Below are positions 45,802 to 55,221 of a stretch of DNA of 64,000 nt, piece after piece. Below the pieces are notes generated by a model, which saw nothing but the letters and a program-made list of their open reading frames with translations, searched no databases and was not told the DNA's origin. The translations under genes and the position numbers were made by a program. Every line of letters starts with the position of its first letter. Position 1 is the stretch's first letter. Origin of the DNA: Gammaproteobacteria bacterium (lineage in GTDB: Bacteria > Pseudomonadota > Gammaproteobacteria > Steroidobacterales > Rariloculaceae); assembly GCA_022819855.1 (NCBI GenBank), contig JAJEGN010000007.1, forward strand, positions 310,001 to 374,000. The letters run 5' to 3'.

Positions 45802-46554
45802 GTGTCCATACAATCATTTCCAATCCACCGCGACCGCTACGACTCCCTGATGGAAGTGGTTCAAGAGCGGATGACCGTACGCGCATTCGACCCGGACTAT
45901 GAGGTGCCCAGGGAGCACTACGAACTGATTCTGGATGCCGCCCGGCACGGGCCTTCCGGCGCGAACGCGCAACCCTGGCACTACATCGTCGTCACGAAGC
46001 CGGAGACAAAGCGCAGGATCTCCGAGTACTTCGTCGCCGAGCAGCGCCGGCGGGCCAAGCTCAAGATGAAGTTCCCTACGCCCGACTACCGGGGCATCGG
46101 AACGGCGCCCGGCCTGGTCGTGGTGGCATCCGACTTCCGGTGGGTGCGGGCATTCCCGGTACTGCGGGATGACGACTCGCCGCTCAACGACATGTACAGG
46201 GAGAATGCCGAGCGCATCCTGCTTCAGAGCGTGGCCGCGTCCACCATGTCGGCGCACCTGGCGGCGGCGGCCCTGGGATACAACGTCTGGTGGATCACCG
46301 CCATCGGGCAGCAGGAGGCGCAGGAAGCCATGAAGCCGCTGCTGGGGATCCCGGAGGACTTGTCGGTGCTGGACATCATGTGCTTCGGCCCACCGAAGAA
46401 GATGCCGTACAAGCGCTGGAAAAAACGGTTGGACGAAATAGTCAACTGGGACAGGTTCGATCCGGCGCACTACTGGACCGAAGAACAGATCGAGGAATGG
46501 ATCAAGACGCGGCGCCACCGTGTCATGTATCGGGACGAAAGCAATGTCGATTGA
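45802..46554 (+). CDS. Nitroreductase-family FMN enzyme
   Basis: About 250 residues; GTG at 45802 with GGAG 8 bases upstream is the likeliest start, although a TTG at 45769 would lengthen it. FMN-binding elements are visible: ERMTVRAFDPDYEVPREHYE, GPSGANAQPWHYIVV and the C-terminal FGPPKKMPYKRW. Enzymes of this superfamily reduce nitro groups, flavins or quinones, or dehalogenate. The C-terminal extension after ~225 residues is rich in Trp and charged residues. Stands alone. Confidence 0.85.
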   Translation: MSIQSFPIHRDRYDSLMEVVQERMTVRAFDPDYEVPREHYELILDAARHGPSGANAQPWHYIVVTKPETKRRISEYFVAEQRRRAKLKMKFPTPDYRGIGTAPGLVVVASDFRWVRAFPVLRDDDSPLNDMYRENAERILLQSVAASTMSAHLAAAALGYNVWWITAIGQQEAQEAMKPLLGIPEDLSVLDIMCFGPPKKMPYKRWKKRLDEIVNWDRFDPAHYWTEEQIEEWIKTRRHRVMYRDESNVD

Positions 46555-46716
46555 GGGGCACACAGAAACCCCTCTTTTCGCTGCATCGTCGGCGGCATGA
46601 GCAGCACATGCCTGAGAGTCTGGTCTGACATCGATTCGAGATACTGAATCAAAGGGTTGAGTACAGGACTGACGCGCTGGTCAGCTGGCCCTCATGCCGT
46701 GTCTCGTCGACCGGGG

Positions 46717-47463
46717 CTAGCCCTTGAATGCCTCGAACCTGAGGCGCACATAGTCGGCAATCCATTCATCGTTCTTTCGGTGAAGCGGCTCCAACCGGTC
46801 GCAGACAGCCGACAGATATCCCTCGCGGCGATCGGGAGCGACAAGCGAAGCAAAGCTGTCCGCGAAAGTCTCGAGGAAGCCGAGCATGCCTCCGGGCAGC
46901 GGCGTCGGGCGAGGGATCAGCTCCATGTAGCGTACGGTGAAACCTGCAGCAGCAAGTTTGTCGTGGTATTCATCGGTCGTCGGGAAATACCAGGGACTGG
47001 CTGTCGAAGCCTCGATGCCACGCAGTTCCAGTTCAGCCACGAGCGCCTGCTCGATCGCGGCGCAGTTGCCGTAGCCACCAAACTCCGCGACGAAGCGTCC
47101 GCCCGTCCGAAGGGCGCGATAGACCTTTTCGATGACGAGGTCGGCCTCCCCTATCCAGTGAAGGACGGCGTTGCTGAACACGGCGTCAAATTCATCTTCA
47201 AAGTCCAGTTCGCGGGCATCCTGCTCCCGTGCATCGAGACCGAGTTCGCGCGCGGCGGCGATGAACTCGGCGCTGGGATCGGTACCGACCGGCTCGCTGC
47301 CACGGTCCCTCAGGACCCGGGTCAACTCACCATCGCCGCATCCGAGGTCGAGAATCCGCTCGCCGGGCCGGGGATCGAGAAGTTCCAGTACGGGCAGGCC
47401 GAGATCGCTCACGTACCGAGCGTGTCTCGCGTATATGGCGGGTTTCCAGTCCTTTGGTTTCAT
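46717..47463 (-). CDS. Class I SAM-dependent methyltransferase (trans-aconitate methyltransferase-like)
   Basis: 248 residues. Motif I ERILDLGCGDGELTRVL binds S-adenosylmethionine; AVFSNAVLHWIGEADLVI and LRTGGRFVAEFGG are further class I motifs. The overall layout, with YARHARYVSDLG near the start, resembles Tam-like small-molecule methyltransferases. Substrate uncertain. It is downstream of, and on the same strand as, the PQQ dehydrogenase, 82 bases away, so it could be the last gene of that transcription unit. Confidence 0.85.
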   Translation of the reverse strand: MKPKDWKPAIYARHARYVSDLGLPVLELLDPRPGERILDLGCGDGELTRVLRDRGSEPVGTDPSAEFIAAARELGLDAREQDARELDFEDEFDAVFSNAVLHWIGEADLVIEKVYRALRTGGRFVAEFGGYGNCAAIEQALVAELELRGIEASTASPWYFPTTDEYHDKLAAAGFTVRYMELIPRPTPLPGGMLGFLETFADSFASLVAPDRREGYLSAVCDRLEPLHRKNDEWIADYVRLRFEAFKG

Positions 47464-47545
47464 GCGGCCAGGGAGGCATTCGCGGCGGACACCGCCAGGC
47501 TGTCCTAGCGACTGAGCCTCGCTGAATTCGAGCCGACAAGTGCAG

Positions 47546-49582
47546 TCAATCGGCGAGAACGTCGGTCACGTACGCGGTAACGTCGCGCAAGCTTTCGGGC
47601 GTGAAGGCTGCCGCGAGCGGCGGCATCCTTTCGCCGCCGGTGATGATCGCCGCAACGATACTGGCGGGATCGCTTAGCATCGTCAGATCGGAACCTCCGC
47701 CATGTCCGCCCGCACCGCTCTCACCGTGACAGGCAGCACACAGGGAACGATAGGCGACGCGGCCACGGTCGAGGTCTGCCATTCCCGCCGCCGGCGCAAG
47801 CGCTACGGGTGTCGCGACCACCTGCTCATCCTCGCTCGGCTCTACCGGAATAAACGACGGCGGCGGGGCGATCGGCAATGAGTCTATCGTGCCGTTCAGC
47901 GAGAACAGCCAGACGCTGTCGCCGTGTTCGGTTCCACCGAGCAGGTTTCCGGCGGCGTAGGCGATAACGTACTGCGTACCTTCGTGTTCGAACACGCTGA
48001 CCGGGGCGTTGAGTCCGGCGTCGGTCTGAAATTCCCATAACTTCATGCCGTCGTCCGCGTCGAGCGCCGTCAGGCGGCCATCGTTGCGGCCTACGAACAA
48101 CAGGCCACTTGCCGTCGCGGTCACGCCGCTCCAGCACAGTTCGTTCCAATGCCACTGCCAGACGAGACGATTCGTGTGCAGGTCCATTGCGGCAACGATT
48201 CCCATATCGGGAAACGGAAATACCGGCGGCGCGAGCCCGCCGTCGAGCCCGGCGAGAATCGCTACCGGCCGATCCGCGGCGCAGATGTACATCGTCTTCG
48301 ATCTCGGGTCCATCGCACTTGGCGGCCAATTGGCCCCGCCGACAAAGCCCGGCGAAATCACGACGCGCTCGTCGTAGAAAGGCGTAAATATGCGGGCGTT
48401 GTTGACGAGCGGGTACCCTTCCGGCGCGATCTCGCGCGACTGCGGCACGAACGCATCGCCGATGGGGTATGGCTGGGTAGCCGCCGTAGCCATCCGCGGC
48501 TCCTGGGGGACGGGCCTCTCTTCTATCCCGATCAACGGTTCTCCCGTCTCGCGGTCCAAAATGTACAACCAGCCGGTCTTTCCTGCCTGCACGAGCGCCT
48601 TGCGCGGCTCGCCGTCGTACTCGGCATCGTACAGGATCACGGGATTGGACGCGTCGTAGTCCCAGATGTCGTGATGGACCTGTTGGAAGTGCCAGCGATA
48701 CTCGCCGGTCCGGTAGTCCAGCGCCAGAATCGACACGCTGAAAAGATTGTCGCCTGGCCGCAGCCAACCCTGGGAACCCGGCGCCGCGTTGCTCGTGGAG
48801 AAATAGAGCATGCCGAGTTCGGGATCGATCGCAGGCGTATGCCATATGGCTGCCCCACCGCGCTGAAAGACATCGCTGTCCGCGGGCCAGGTATCGCTTC
48901 CGAAATCGCCGGGATCCGGTACCGTAAAGAACGTCCAGACAACCGAACCGTCGCTGGCGTCGAACGCGCGCAGCCGGCCGCGAATTCCCATCTCTCCACC
49001 GGCATATCCGATATACACCAGACCGTCGTGGTAGAGCGGTGCGTGCGTAATGCTGTAGCCAAGACCGGGAACCTCCGACTGGACTTCCCAGATGACTTCC
49101 CCGCTTTGCTGGTCGAGCGCAACCACGCGATTGTCGAGATTGCCATGAAAGACCTTGCCTTCACCGACCGCGACGCCGCGACTGACCCAGCCGCAACATT
49201 GCGTGATGTTTTCTTCCAGCAGGTTGGCCCGGTATTGCCAGAGGATTTCGGCGTCGTCGATGGCTATCGCAAATATGTCGCTGTCGCCCGTACTGAGGTA
49301 GGCCACCCCATCGACCACGATCGCCTGCGCCTCTCCGGAGTTGCGGAATCCTGCCCCGGAACCGCCAAGGTGAATGTGCCACTCCGCTCTCAGGTCGGTG
49401 ACGTTGTCCTTGTCGATCTCGGTCAGCGGCGAGAACCTGCGATTGAAATAATCCCCGCCGTTGGTTGGCCATTGAGTCTGCGGCTGCGTCATGGGCGCAG
49501 ACTCCTGCGCCGCGACCTGTGCGGCGCCAGCGACGAGTCCGAGCGCGAGCACTGCCGGCAGCGAGAATCCTGCGTTGTTCAT
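47546..49582 (-). CDS. PQQ-dependent quinohaemoprotein alcohol dehydrogenase
   Basis: 678 residues from the ATG at 49582, which opens a clean signal peptide ending AQVAAQ; further ATG/GTG codons lie up to 24 bases upstream. The eight-bladed PQQ propeller contains the vicinal Cys pair (ITQCCGW, residues 129-130), IDPELGMLYFSTSN, and tryptophan-docking repeats. A C-terminal cytochrome c domain carries CAACH, making it a type II quinohaemoprotein. It oxidises primary alcohols or other hydroxyl compounds in the periplasm and passes electrons to cytochromes. The tri-haem cytochrome gene upstream is the natural partner. Confidence 0.92.
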   Translation of the reverse strand: MNNAGFSLPAVLALGLVAGAAQVAAQESAPMTQPQTQWPTNGGDYFNRRFSPLTEIDKDNVTDLRAEWHIHLGGSGAGFRNSGEAQAIVVDGVAYLSTGDSDIFAIAIDDAEILWQYRANLLEENITQCCGWVSRGVAVGEGKVFHGNLDNRVVALDQQSGEVIWEVQSEVPGLGYSITHAPLYHDGLVYIGYAGGEMGIRGRLRAFDASDGSVVWTFFTVPDPGDFGSDTWPADSDVFQRGGAAIWHTPAIDPELGMLYFSTSNAAPGSQGWLRPGDNLFSVSILALDYRTGEYRWHFQQVHHDIWDYDASNPVILYDAEYDGEPRKALVQAGKTGWLYILDRETGEPLIGIEERPVPQEPRMATAATQPYPIGDAFVPQSREIAPEGYPLVNNARIFTPFYDERVVISPGFVGGANWPPSAMDPRSKTMYICAADRPVAILAGLDGGLAPPVFPFPDMGIVAAMDLHTNRLVWQWHWNELCWSGVTATASGLLFVGRNDGRLTALDADDGMKLWEFQTDAGLNAPVSVFEHEGTQYVIAYAAGNLLGGTEHGDSVWLFSLNGTIDSLPIAPPPSFIPVEPSEDEQVVATPVALAPAAGMADLDRGRVAYRSLCAACHGESGAGGHGGGSDLTMLSDPASIVAAIITGGERMPPLAAAFTPESLRDVTAYVTDVLAD

Positions 49583-49823
49583 GATAGTCATAATAGTGCC
49601 GATCACTTGGACAGTAAAATGACTCAGGCGTCCGGGTGTCCGTCGGAACTCAACCGGAGCCGTCCGAAACTGCCTTGTATCGCGCCAGCGAAATCCTGGA
49701 CAAGGTCAACGTCGGCGCCCAGATCACGCGGGCGACCGCCCGGGAACGCGGTACGCCCTCGACTTGCTCGAAGCGACCCGAACCCGATTGCGCTCCGAAT
49801 TCAGCGGCGTGAGATCTTCTGGT

Positions 49824-51176
49824 CTAGTGCGCCTCGCGCAGCCGCGCGACTTCGTCGGCGCCGATCGAAGACGGCGTTGCGCCGAACCGCGCGATGACGT
49901 AGTTCGACACGGCCGCGATGTCGTCGTCGGTATAGATTTCCCCGAAAGCGGGCATCATCGCGACGGCGCCATCGGGCGATGCGAGCGAACTTGCCCCGTG
50001 GATGATCGCGAGTGCGACATTCGTGGCTGTCGGATCGTTGACGGCGCGGCTGCCGGTGAACGTCGAATGCGGCACCAGGTCGTTTTCGCCGGTCCAGCCG
50101 TGGCAGCCCGCGCAATCGGCCGAGTAGACCTCGAGGCCGCGCGGATTGTCTTCGACCGCGACGCCCTGTAACGGATCCAGGGCTGCGGGCTGCATCCGCA
50201 ATGTGGGCAAGTCGGGCGTTTCGACCGGCGGAACGGAACGCACGTACTCGACGATCGCGCTGATGTCGGAGTCGGTCATCCTGCGGAAACTCAGGTGCAC
50301 GGCCTCGGCCATCGGGCCGAACGCGGAACCTCTGTTGTCGGCTCGCCCAGTCTTGAGGTATTGCTCGAGATCGGCAGCGCTCCAGTTTCCGATCCCGGAC
50401 GACTCGTGGCTCGACAGGTTGTAGGCGCGCCAGCCTTCGGCCATGCCGCCACCGAACTTGCGGCGGTTGTCCAGCGATTGCAGCGGCGTTCGTGGAGTGT
50501 GGCAGTCGCCGCAATGCCCGAGCGCCTCCACCATGTACGCCCCGCGGTTCCACGAAAGCGACCGGTCAGCGACGGGCTCGAAACGTGCATTCGGGTTGTA
50601 GAGCATCGCCCAGAACCGCATGAGCCACCGCTGGTTGTAGGGAAAGCGCAGTGTGTTGGCCGGGGGCACGCTCGTCACGGGCGGCTGGCGGAACAGGTAC
50701 TCCTTGATCGCGAGGACATCCTGCTCGGTCAGATACGTGTACGCAGCGTAGGGAAACGCAGGATAATACCATTGTCCTTGCGGACCGACGCCCCGGTGCA
50801 CGGCCCTGACGAAGTCTTCGTCGCTCCAGCCGCCGATCCCCGTCTCCTGATCGGGACTGATATTCGACGAATAGATCGTGCCGAACTCGGTCACGAAGGC
50901 GCGGCCTCCGGCAAACGCCTGGCCGCCCTCGTCCGTGTGGCAGGCCAGGCAATCGGCTGCCTCGGCCAGATACTGGCCGCGCGCGAGCGGGTCGGCGCTT
51001 TCGAAGTCGACGGGCACTCCCGTCGGGTCCCCGTCGAATTCGTCCAGCGCCACCGTCGAACCGGCGAAGTCCATCGGACCGGGGCGTATCGCCGCCCATG
51101 CCAGGACGGCGAGGCCGACCATGACGAAGGCGCCGAACGCCAGCAGGATGCGCCTGAAACCGGAGGTATTGTTCAT
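49824..51176 (-). CDS. Membrane-anchored tri-haem cytochrome c
   Basis: 450 residues with an N-terminal membrane anchor (RRILLAFGAFVMVGLAVLAW) and three haem motifs: CLACH, CGDCH and CAGCH. This is the layout of the cytochrome subunit of membrane-bound alcohol, aldehyde and gluconate dehydrogenases, delivering electrons to the quinone pool or an oxidase. It precedes the PQQ dehydrogenase on the same strand with a 240-base gap that shows no gene. It could also serve the molybdenum hydroxylase encoded divergently, since isoquinoline-oxidoreductase-type enzymes often pair with such cytochromes. Confidence 0.9.
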   Translation of the reverse strand: MNNTSGFRRILLAFGAFVMVGLAVLAWAAIRPGPMDFAGSTVALDEFDGDPTGVPVDFESADPLARGQYLAEAADCLACHTDEGGQAFAGGRAFVTEFGTIYSSNISPDQETGIGGWSDEDFVRAVHRGVGPQGQWYYPAFPYAAYTYLTEQDVLAIKEYLFRQPPVTSVPPANTLRFPYNQRWLMRFWAMLYNPNARFEPVADRSLSWNRGAYMVEALGHCGDCHTPRTPLQSLDNRRKFGGGMAEGWRAYNLSSHESSGIGNWSAADLEQYLKTGRADNRGSAFGPMAEAVHLSFRRMTDSDISAIVEYVRSVPPVETPDLPTLRMQPAALDPLQGVAVEDNPRGLEVYSADCAGCHGWTGENDLVPHSTFTGSRAVNDPTATNVALAIIHGASSLASPDGAVAMMPAFGEIYTDDDIAAVSNYVIARFGATPSSIGADEVARLREAH

Positions 51177-51463
51177 TCCGGGGACTATCCCACGCTGCCG
51201 ACTCACGTTGCAAGGCGCAGGGCGCCCGCTCCGCACGAATGGGTCGAAGCGGCAATTCGATATTGCCGTCCGCATCTGCCGGCCCACCGAGAGGATAGTC
51301 GAGCACTGTCGCAATCGATGGATCGTACGATGGCGCAGATGAGCGCGGGCTTGCGGCGGTGATTTCATGGCGGCGCAGGCGCCCGCCCCTTGATCGACCG
51401 GCCATGACCGAGCTAGATTGACCCTTTCTGTGGCGCCGCGTGCATGGGGAGGAGTGCCCGATC

Positions 51464-51943
51464 ATGGAATACTCGATTTCGGTCAACGGAGAAACGCGCA
51501 CTGTCGACGTCGACAGCGATACGCCGTTACTTTGGGTGCTGCGCGACTCGCTCGATCTCAAGGGGGCGAAGTACGGCTGCGGCATGGCGATGTGCGGGGC
51601 CTGTACGGTTCATGTCGACGGCGTGCCCATGCGCTCCTGCGTCATGCCGATCTCGAGCGTGGGTTCGGCCGAGATCGCGACGATCGAAGCGATCGGCGAA
51701 ACGGAACTCGGCAGGCGCGTGCAGACGGCCTGGCTCGACGTCGACGTCATGCAATGCGGTTACTGCCAATCCGGACAGATCATGTCGGCCACGGCGCTCC
51801 TCGAACGCAATCCAGAACCGACCGACCGGGACATCGATGCCGCGATGAACGGCAACATCTGCCGGTGCGCCACCTATATCCGGATTCGCGCGGCGATCAA
51901 GCAAGCCGCCGGCTTGCCTGCAAACGAAACGGCGGAGGCGTAA
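51464..51943 (+). CDS. Aldehyde/isoquinoline oxidoreductase small [2Fe-2S] subunit
   Basis: 159 residues. Two iron-sulphur clusters: plant-type KYGCGMAMCGACTVHVDG with a later Cys, and the C-terminal CGYCQSGQ plus ICRCATY, as in IorA/CoxS. The ATG at 51464 is preceded by GGAGGAG. The stop and the next gene are 2 bases apart, so the pair forms one operon encoding a molybdenum hydroxylase of the xanthine oxidase family. Confidence 0.92.
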   Translation: MEYSISVNGETRTVDVDSDTPLLWVLRDSLDLKGAKYGCGMAMCGACTVHVDGVPMRSCVMPISSVGSAEIATIEAIGETELGRRVQTAWLDVDVMQCGYCQSGQIMSATALLERNPEPTDRDIDAAMNGNICRCATYIRIRAAIKQAAGLPANETAEA

Positions 51944-51945
51944 TC

Positions 51946-54216
51946 ATGGAACGACAGGTATTACGCACGCTCGAAACACGTCTCTCGACGGCGACGCTGA
52001 CACGTCGGGGTTTCATCGTAGCCAGCATCGCGGCGGGCGGCGGCCTGCTGCTCAGCGTCAACTGGCCGCGTCTGGCCAGGGCACAGGGTTCGGGCAACGG
52101 TCAGCTCAGCCCGTTCGTCCGGATCGCACCGAACGGGTCCTTGACGATCATGTCCAAGAACCCGGAAATCGGTCAGGGCGTCAACGCGCTGCTGCCGATG
52201 CTCATTGCCGAGGAACTCGATGTCGCCTGGAGCGACGTTACAGTCGAGCAGGCGATGTACGATCCCATTTACGGGCCGCAGTTCACCGGCGGCAGCTTCG
52301 CTACGCCGATGTATTGGGATTCACTGCGGCGCGTCGGCGCGGCTGGCCGTCAAATGCTGCTGACAGTCGCCTCCGAACGTCTTGATGCCCCCATCGCGGA
52401 ACTCGAAACTGACGCCGGTGTCGTGCGTCACGCCGCGTCGGGGCGAACGCTCGGCTACGGCGAACTGGCCGAGGCGGCAGCCTACGTAGCGCCGCCAGCC
52501 ATGGAATCCCTGACGCTCAAGGATCCGCGCGACTTCCGGATCATCGGCACATCCGTACGCGGCGTCGACACGGAAAAGATCGTCGAAGGCCAGCCGATTT
52601 TCGGCATCGACGTCAAAGTTCCGGGCATGCGCTATGCCGTTTACGAAAAGTCGCCGGTCTACGGCAGCAGGATCCTCGGCGCCAACGTCGACGCGATCAG
52701 GGCGATACCCGGCGTGCGCGATGCGTTCATCATCGGTGGCGACGAGAACCCGACGAAGGAAGGCATGGCGATGAACCTCACCGACGGTGTCGCCATAGTG
52801 GCCGACTCCTGGTGGGTCGCCAGCAAGGCGCGCGATCAGCTCGAGATCGAGTGGGCGGAGCATCCGACGGCCGAGCAAAGCACGGCGCGCTGGGCCGAAG
52901 CCGCTGCCGCGCTTGCGGGGGAAACGCCCGTCACCACGGTGCGCACGGACGGAGACGCCGACGCGGCGCTCGCGGACGCGGCGACCGTCGTCTCGGCAGC
53001 GTACGACTATCCCTTCCTATCACATGCGCCGCTCGAGCCGATGAACTGCACGGCGAGCGTGACGGGCGACCAGGTCGAGATCTGGGCGCCGACCCAGTTC
53101 CCGGAGCCGGGGCGCGCGCAGGTCGCCGCCACGCTCGGCGTGCCGCCGGAGAACGTCACGATCCATCTCACGCGCTGCGGCGGCGGTTTCGGACGCCGGC
53201 TCGCCAACGACTACATGGTCGAGGCTGCAAGGATCGCGCAGCTTGCCGGCGAGCCTGTCAAGCTCGTCTGGGACCGGCGCCAGGACCTGCAGCACGATAT
53301 GTACCGTCCCGGCGGGTTTCACTACTTCAGCGCTGGACTCGACGCCAATGGCAGCCTGACGGCGTTCAAGGACCATTTCGTCACGTTCGCCGATCCCTCG
53401 TACAGCGAAGGCGACCCGGTGGCAAGCTCCGCGGAGTTGACCGACATCGAGTTTCCGGCCCGTTTCGTGCCGAATCTTCATTATGGCTACTCGGTCCTGC
53501 CGCTCGGCCATCCGACCGGGCCGATGCGCGCCCCGGGCAGCAACGCGCTCGCGTTCGTGTTCGAGTCGTTCATGGATGAGCTGGCCGAGGCGGCGGGCAA
53601 GGACCCGCTCGACTTCCGGGCCGAGGTATACGGCGAACCGGATATCTTCGATCCGCCGCCGCCGATCCTGGGCATCGAGCAACCGCCTTTCGATACAAGT
53701 CGTGTCCGGGGCGTGCTGAGCCGCGTCGCGGAGGTCTCCGACTGGGCAAGCCGCGATCAGCTTCCATTCCGTACCGGCAAGGGGCTCGCGTTCTACTACT
53801 GTCACTTCGGGTACTTTGCCGAAGTCGTGCAGGTCACTGTCGGTCCGAATGGCATTCCGGTTGTCGACAAGGTCTGGGTCGCCGGCGATATCGGCAGTCA
53901 TGTCATCAATCCGACCGCGGCCGAAAACCAGGTGCAGGGAGCGGCTCTCGACGGCATCGGGCAGGCGCTCAATCTCGCAATCACGTTCGAAGGCGGTCGC
54001 GTCGTGCAGACGAATTTCCACGACTATCCGCTGATCAGAATGAGCCAGGCTGCGCCGGTCGAAGTGCACTTCGTACGGAGCGACAACCCGCCGACCGGCC
54101 TCGGCGAACCGTCGCTGCCACCGGCGATTCCCGCGCTGGTCAACGCGATTCACGCAGCGACGGGCGTACGGGTGCGGTCGCTGCCGATCAATCCGCAGGA
54201 CCTGAAACCGACCTGA
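51946..54216 (+). CDS. Molybdopterin-binding large subunit, isoquinoline 1-oxidoreductase type
   Basis: 756 residues. A Tat-like signal (TRRGFIVASIAAGGG, then hydrophobic) predicts export with its cofactor, as in periplasmic IorB-type enzymes. Molybdopterin-binding segments include NPEIGQGVNALLPML, GGGFGRRLANDYMVEAA and GPMRAPGSNALAFVFES; the near-C-terminal GLGEPSLPPAIPALVNAI carries the active-site Glu. Such enzymes hydroxylate N-heterocycles or oxidise aldehydes. Electron acceptor is probably a cytochrome c. No FAD subunit is present, in line with the IorAB type. Confidence 0.92.
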   Translation: MERQVLRTLETRLSTATLTRRGFIVASIAAGGGLLLSVNWPRLARAQGSGNGQLSPFVRIAPNGSLTIMSKNPEIGQGVNALLPMLIAEELDVAWSDVTVEQAMYDPIYGPQFTGGSFATPMYWDSLRRVGAAGRQMLLTVASERLDAPIAELETDAGVVRHAASGRTLGYGELAEAAAYVAPPAMESLTLKDPRDFRIIGTSVRGVDTEKIVEGQPIFGIDVKVPGMRYAVYEKSPVYGSRILGANVDAIRAIPGVRDAFIIGGDENPTKEGMAMNLTDGVAIVADSWWVASKARDQLEIEWAEHPTAEQSTARWAEAAAALAGETPVTTVRTDGDADAALADAATVVSAAYDYPFLSHAPLEPMNCTASVTGDQVEIWAPTQFPEPGRAQVAATLGVPPENVTIHLTRCGGGFGRRLANDYMVEAARIAQLAGEPVKLVWDRRQDLQHDMYRPGGFHYFSAGLDANGSLTAFKDHFVTFADPSYSEGDPVASSAELTDIEFPARFVPNLHYGYSVLPLGHPTGPMRAPGSNALAFVFESFMDELAEAAGKDPLDFRAEVYGEPDIFDPPPPILGIEQPPFDTSRVRGVLSRVAEVSDWASRDQLPFRTGKGLAFYYCHFGYFAEVVQVTVGPNGIPVVDKVWVAGDIGSHVINPTAAENQVQGAALDGIGQALNLAITFEGGRVVQTNFHDYPLIRMSQAAPVEVHFVRSDNPPTGLGEPSLPPAIPALVNAIHAATGVRVRSLPINPQDLKPT

Positions 54217-54307
54217 CAGGGTTTGCACGACCGGGAACGGCCAGATTGCCTTTATCGGCCCCGGTATTCATAATGCTGATAATCGTTGCGGCTCAAGGAT
54301 AACACCA

Positions 54308-55129
54308 ATGAAAACGCATCCATCGAAATTGATCGCCGCGCTTGCCCTCGCGCTTGCCGGGACTGCTGCAGCCCAGACTGCAGACGAGGTCCGCGGTGGC
54401 TGGGTTGCGGAGCTGGACGGCACACGGCACATCTACATCCTCAAGATCGACGCAAATAACGACGTTACCGGCGTCTACTGCCAGAACTGCGAAATCGGCG
54501 AGAACATCGCGTTCATCCGCGAAGGGCGTTTCGACGACGGCGCGCTGGAATTCTCCGTGCTGCACGACCGAGGCGAAGGCGCTCCGTATCGACGCTCGGT
54601 CACGGGTGAGATCGCGGACGGCAGCCTCGTGCTGACGAGCCGCCGCGAGGACACGGGCGAGACCATGTCCAACGACTTTCACCGCCAGCCGCGACTGCCG
54701 CCGCCACCGGCGGATGCTCCACCGCCGCCGCCCCGGCCCGATTACGTGATGCCGGGACCGGCCGAGACGCTTTCCGCCGAGGCGATCGCCGGGCTTTGGC
54801 TGGCCAATGCGGGCATCCGAACACAGTATCTGAACCTGCGTCTCGTGGGCGGCGAGGTCCTCGGACTCGTATGCGGACCCTGCGACAACGTCAACAACAT
54901 GGGGCCGATCGATAACGTCCGGATCGACGGGACGGAACTCTACTTCGAGGTCGTGCACGAAGACGCTGGCACGGACGACGGGCTGAACAACGCGCCGTTC
55001 TACAACACCGTCGATGCACGGATTTCAAACCACGAGCTGCATCTCGGCGCCCTGCGCAATCTCGATCCGCCCGGTACGGAGCCATTCAGGATGGTTTTTG
55101 TCGGACCGTTCCAGGAACCTGCTCGGTAG
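54308..55129 (+). CDS. Secreted protein with duplicated CxxC domain, function unknown
   Basis: 273 residues; signal peptide to about GTAAAQT, AAGGA before the ATG. The mature protein consists of two similar ~95-residue beta-rich halves joined by a Pro-rich linker (PPPPRPDYVMP). Each half contains a CxxC (CQNCEIG, then CGPCDNV), an (A/G)xxxGxW-like start and an LEFSVLHD/LYFEVVHED motif. The halves are too diverged for recent duplication. The CxxC could bind metal, haem or form a disulphide. No family recognised. 91 bases after the molybdenum hydroxylase gene. Confidence 0.6.
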   Translation: MKTHPSKLIAALALALAGTAAAQTADEVRGGWVAELDGTRHIYILKIDANNDVTGVYCQNCEIGENIAFIREGRFDDGALEFSVLHDRGEGAPYRRSVTGEIADGSLVLTSRREDTGETMSNDFHRQPRLPPPPADAPPPPPRPDYVMPGPAETLSAEAIAGLWLANAGIRTQYLNLRLVGGEVLGLVCGPCDNVNNMGPIDNVRIDGTELYFEVVHEDAGTDDGLNNAPFYNTVDARISNHELHLGALRNLDPPGTEPFRMVFVGPFQEPAR

Positions 55130-55221
55130 AGACGTCTGGCGACATCGGTTGTGCCGGACAGGTTGGTCGCCGTTCGGCGGTCACGGCGACACCGCGCCGC
55201 CGAGCCCCGGCATTGCCCGAG

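Noticed and set aside
49583..49823. Possible short gene between the PQQ dehydrogenase and the cytochrome gene
   Set aside because: A plus-strand stretch reading ASEILDKVNVGAQITRAT looks vaguely protein-like but lacks a start, has no partner and is not recognisable.
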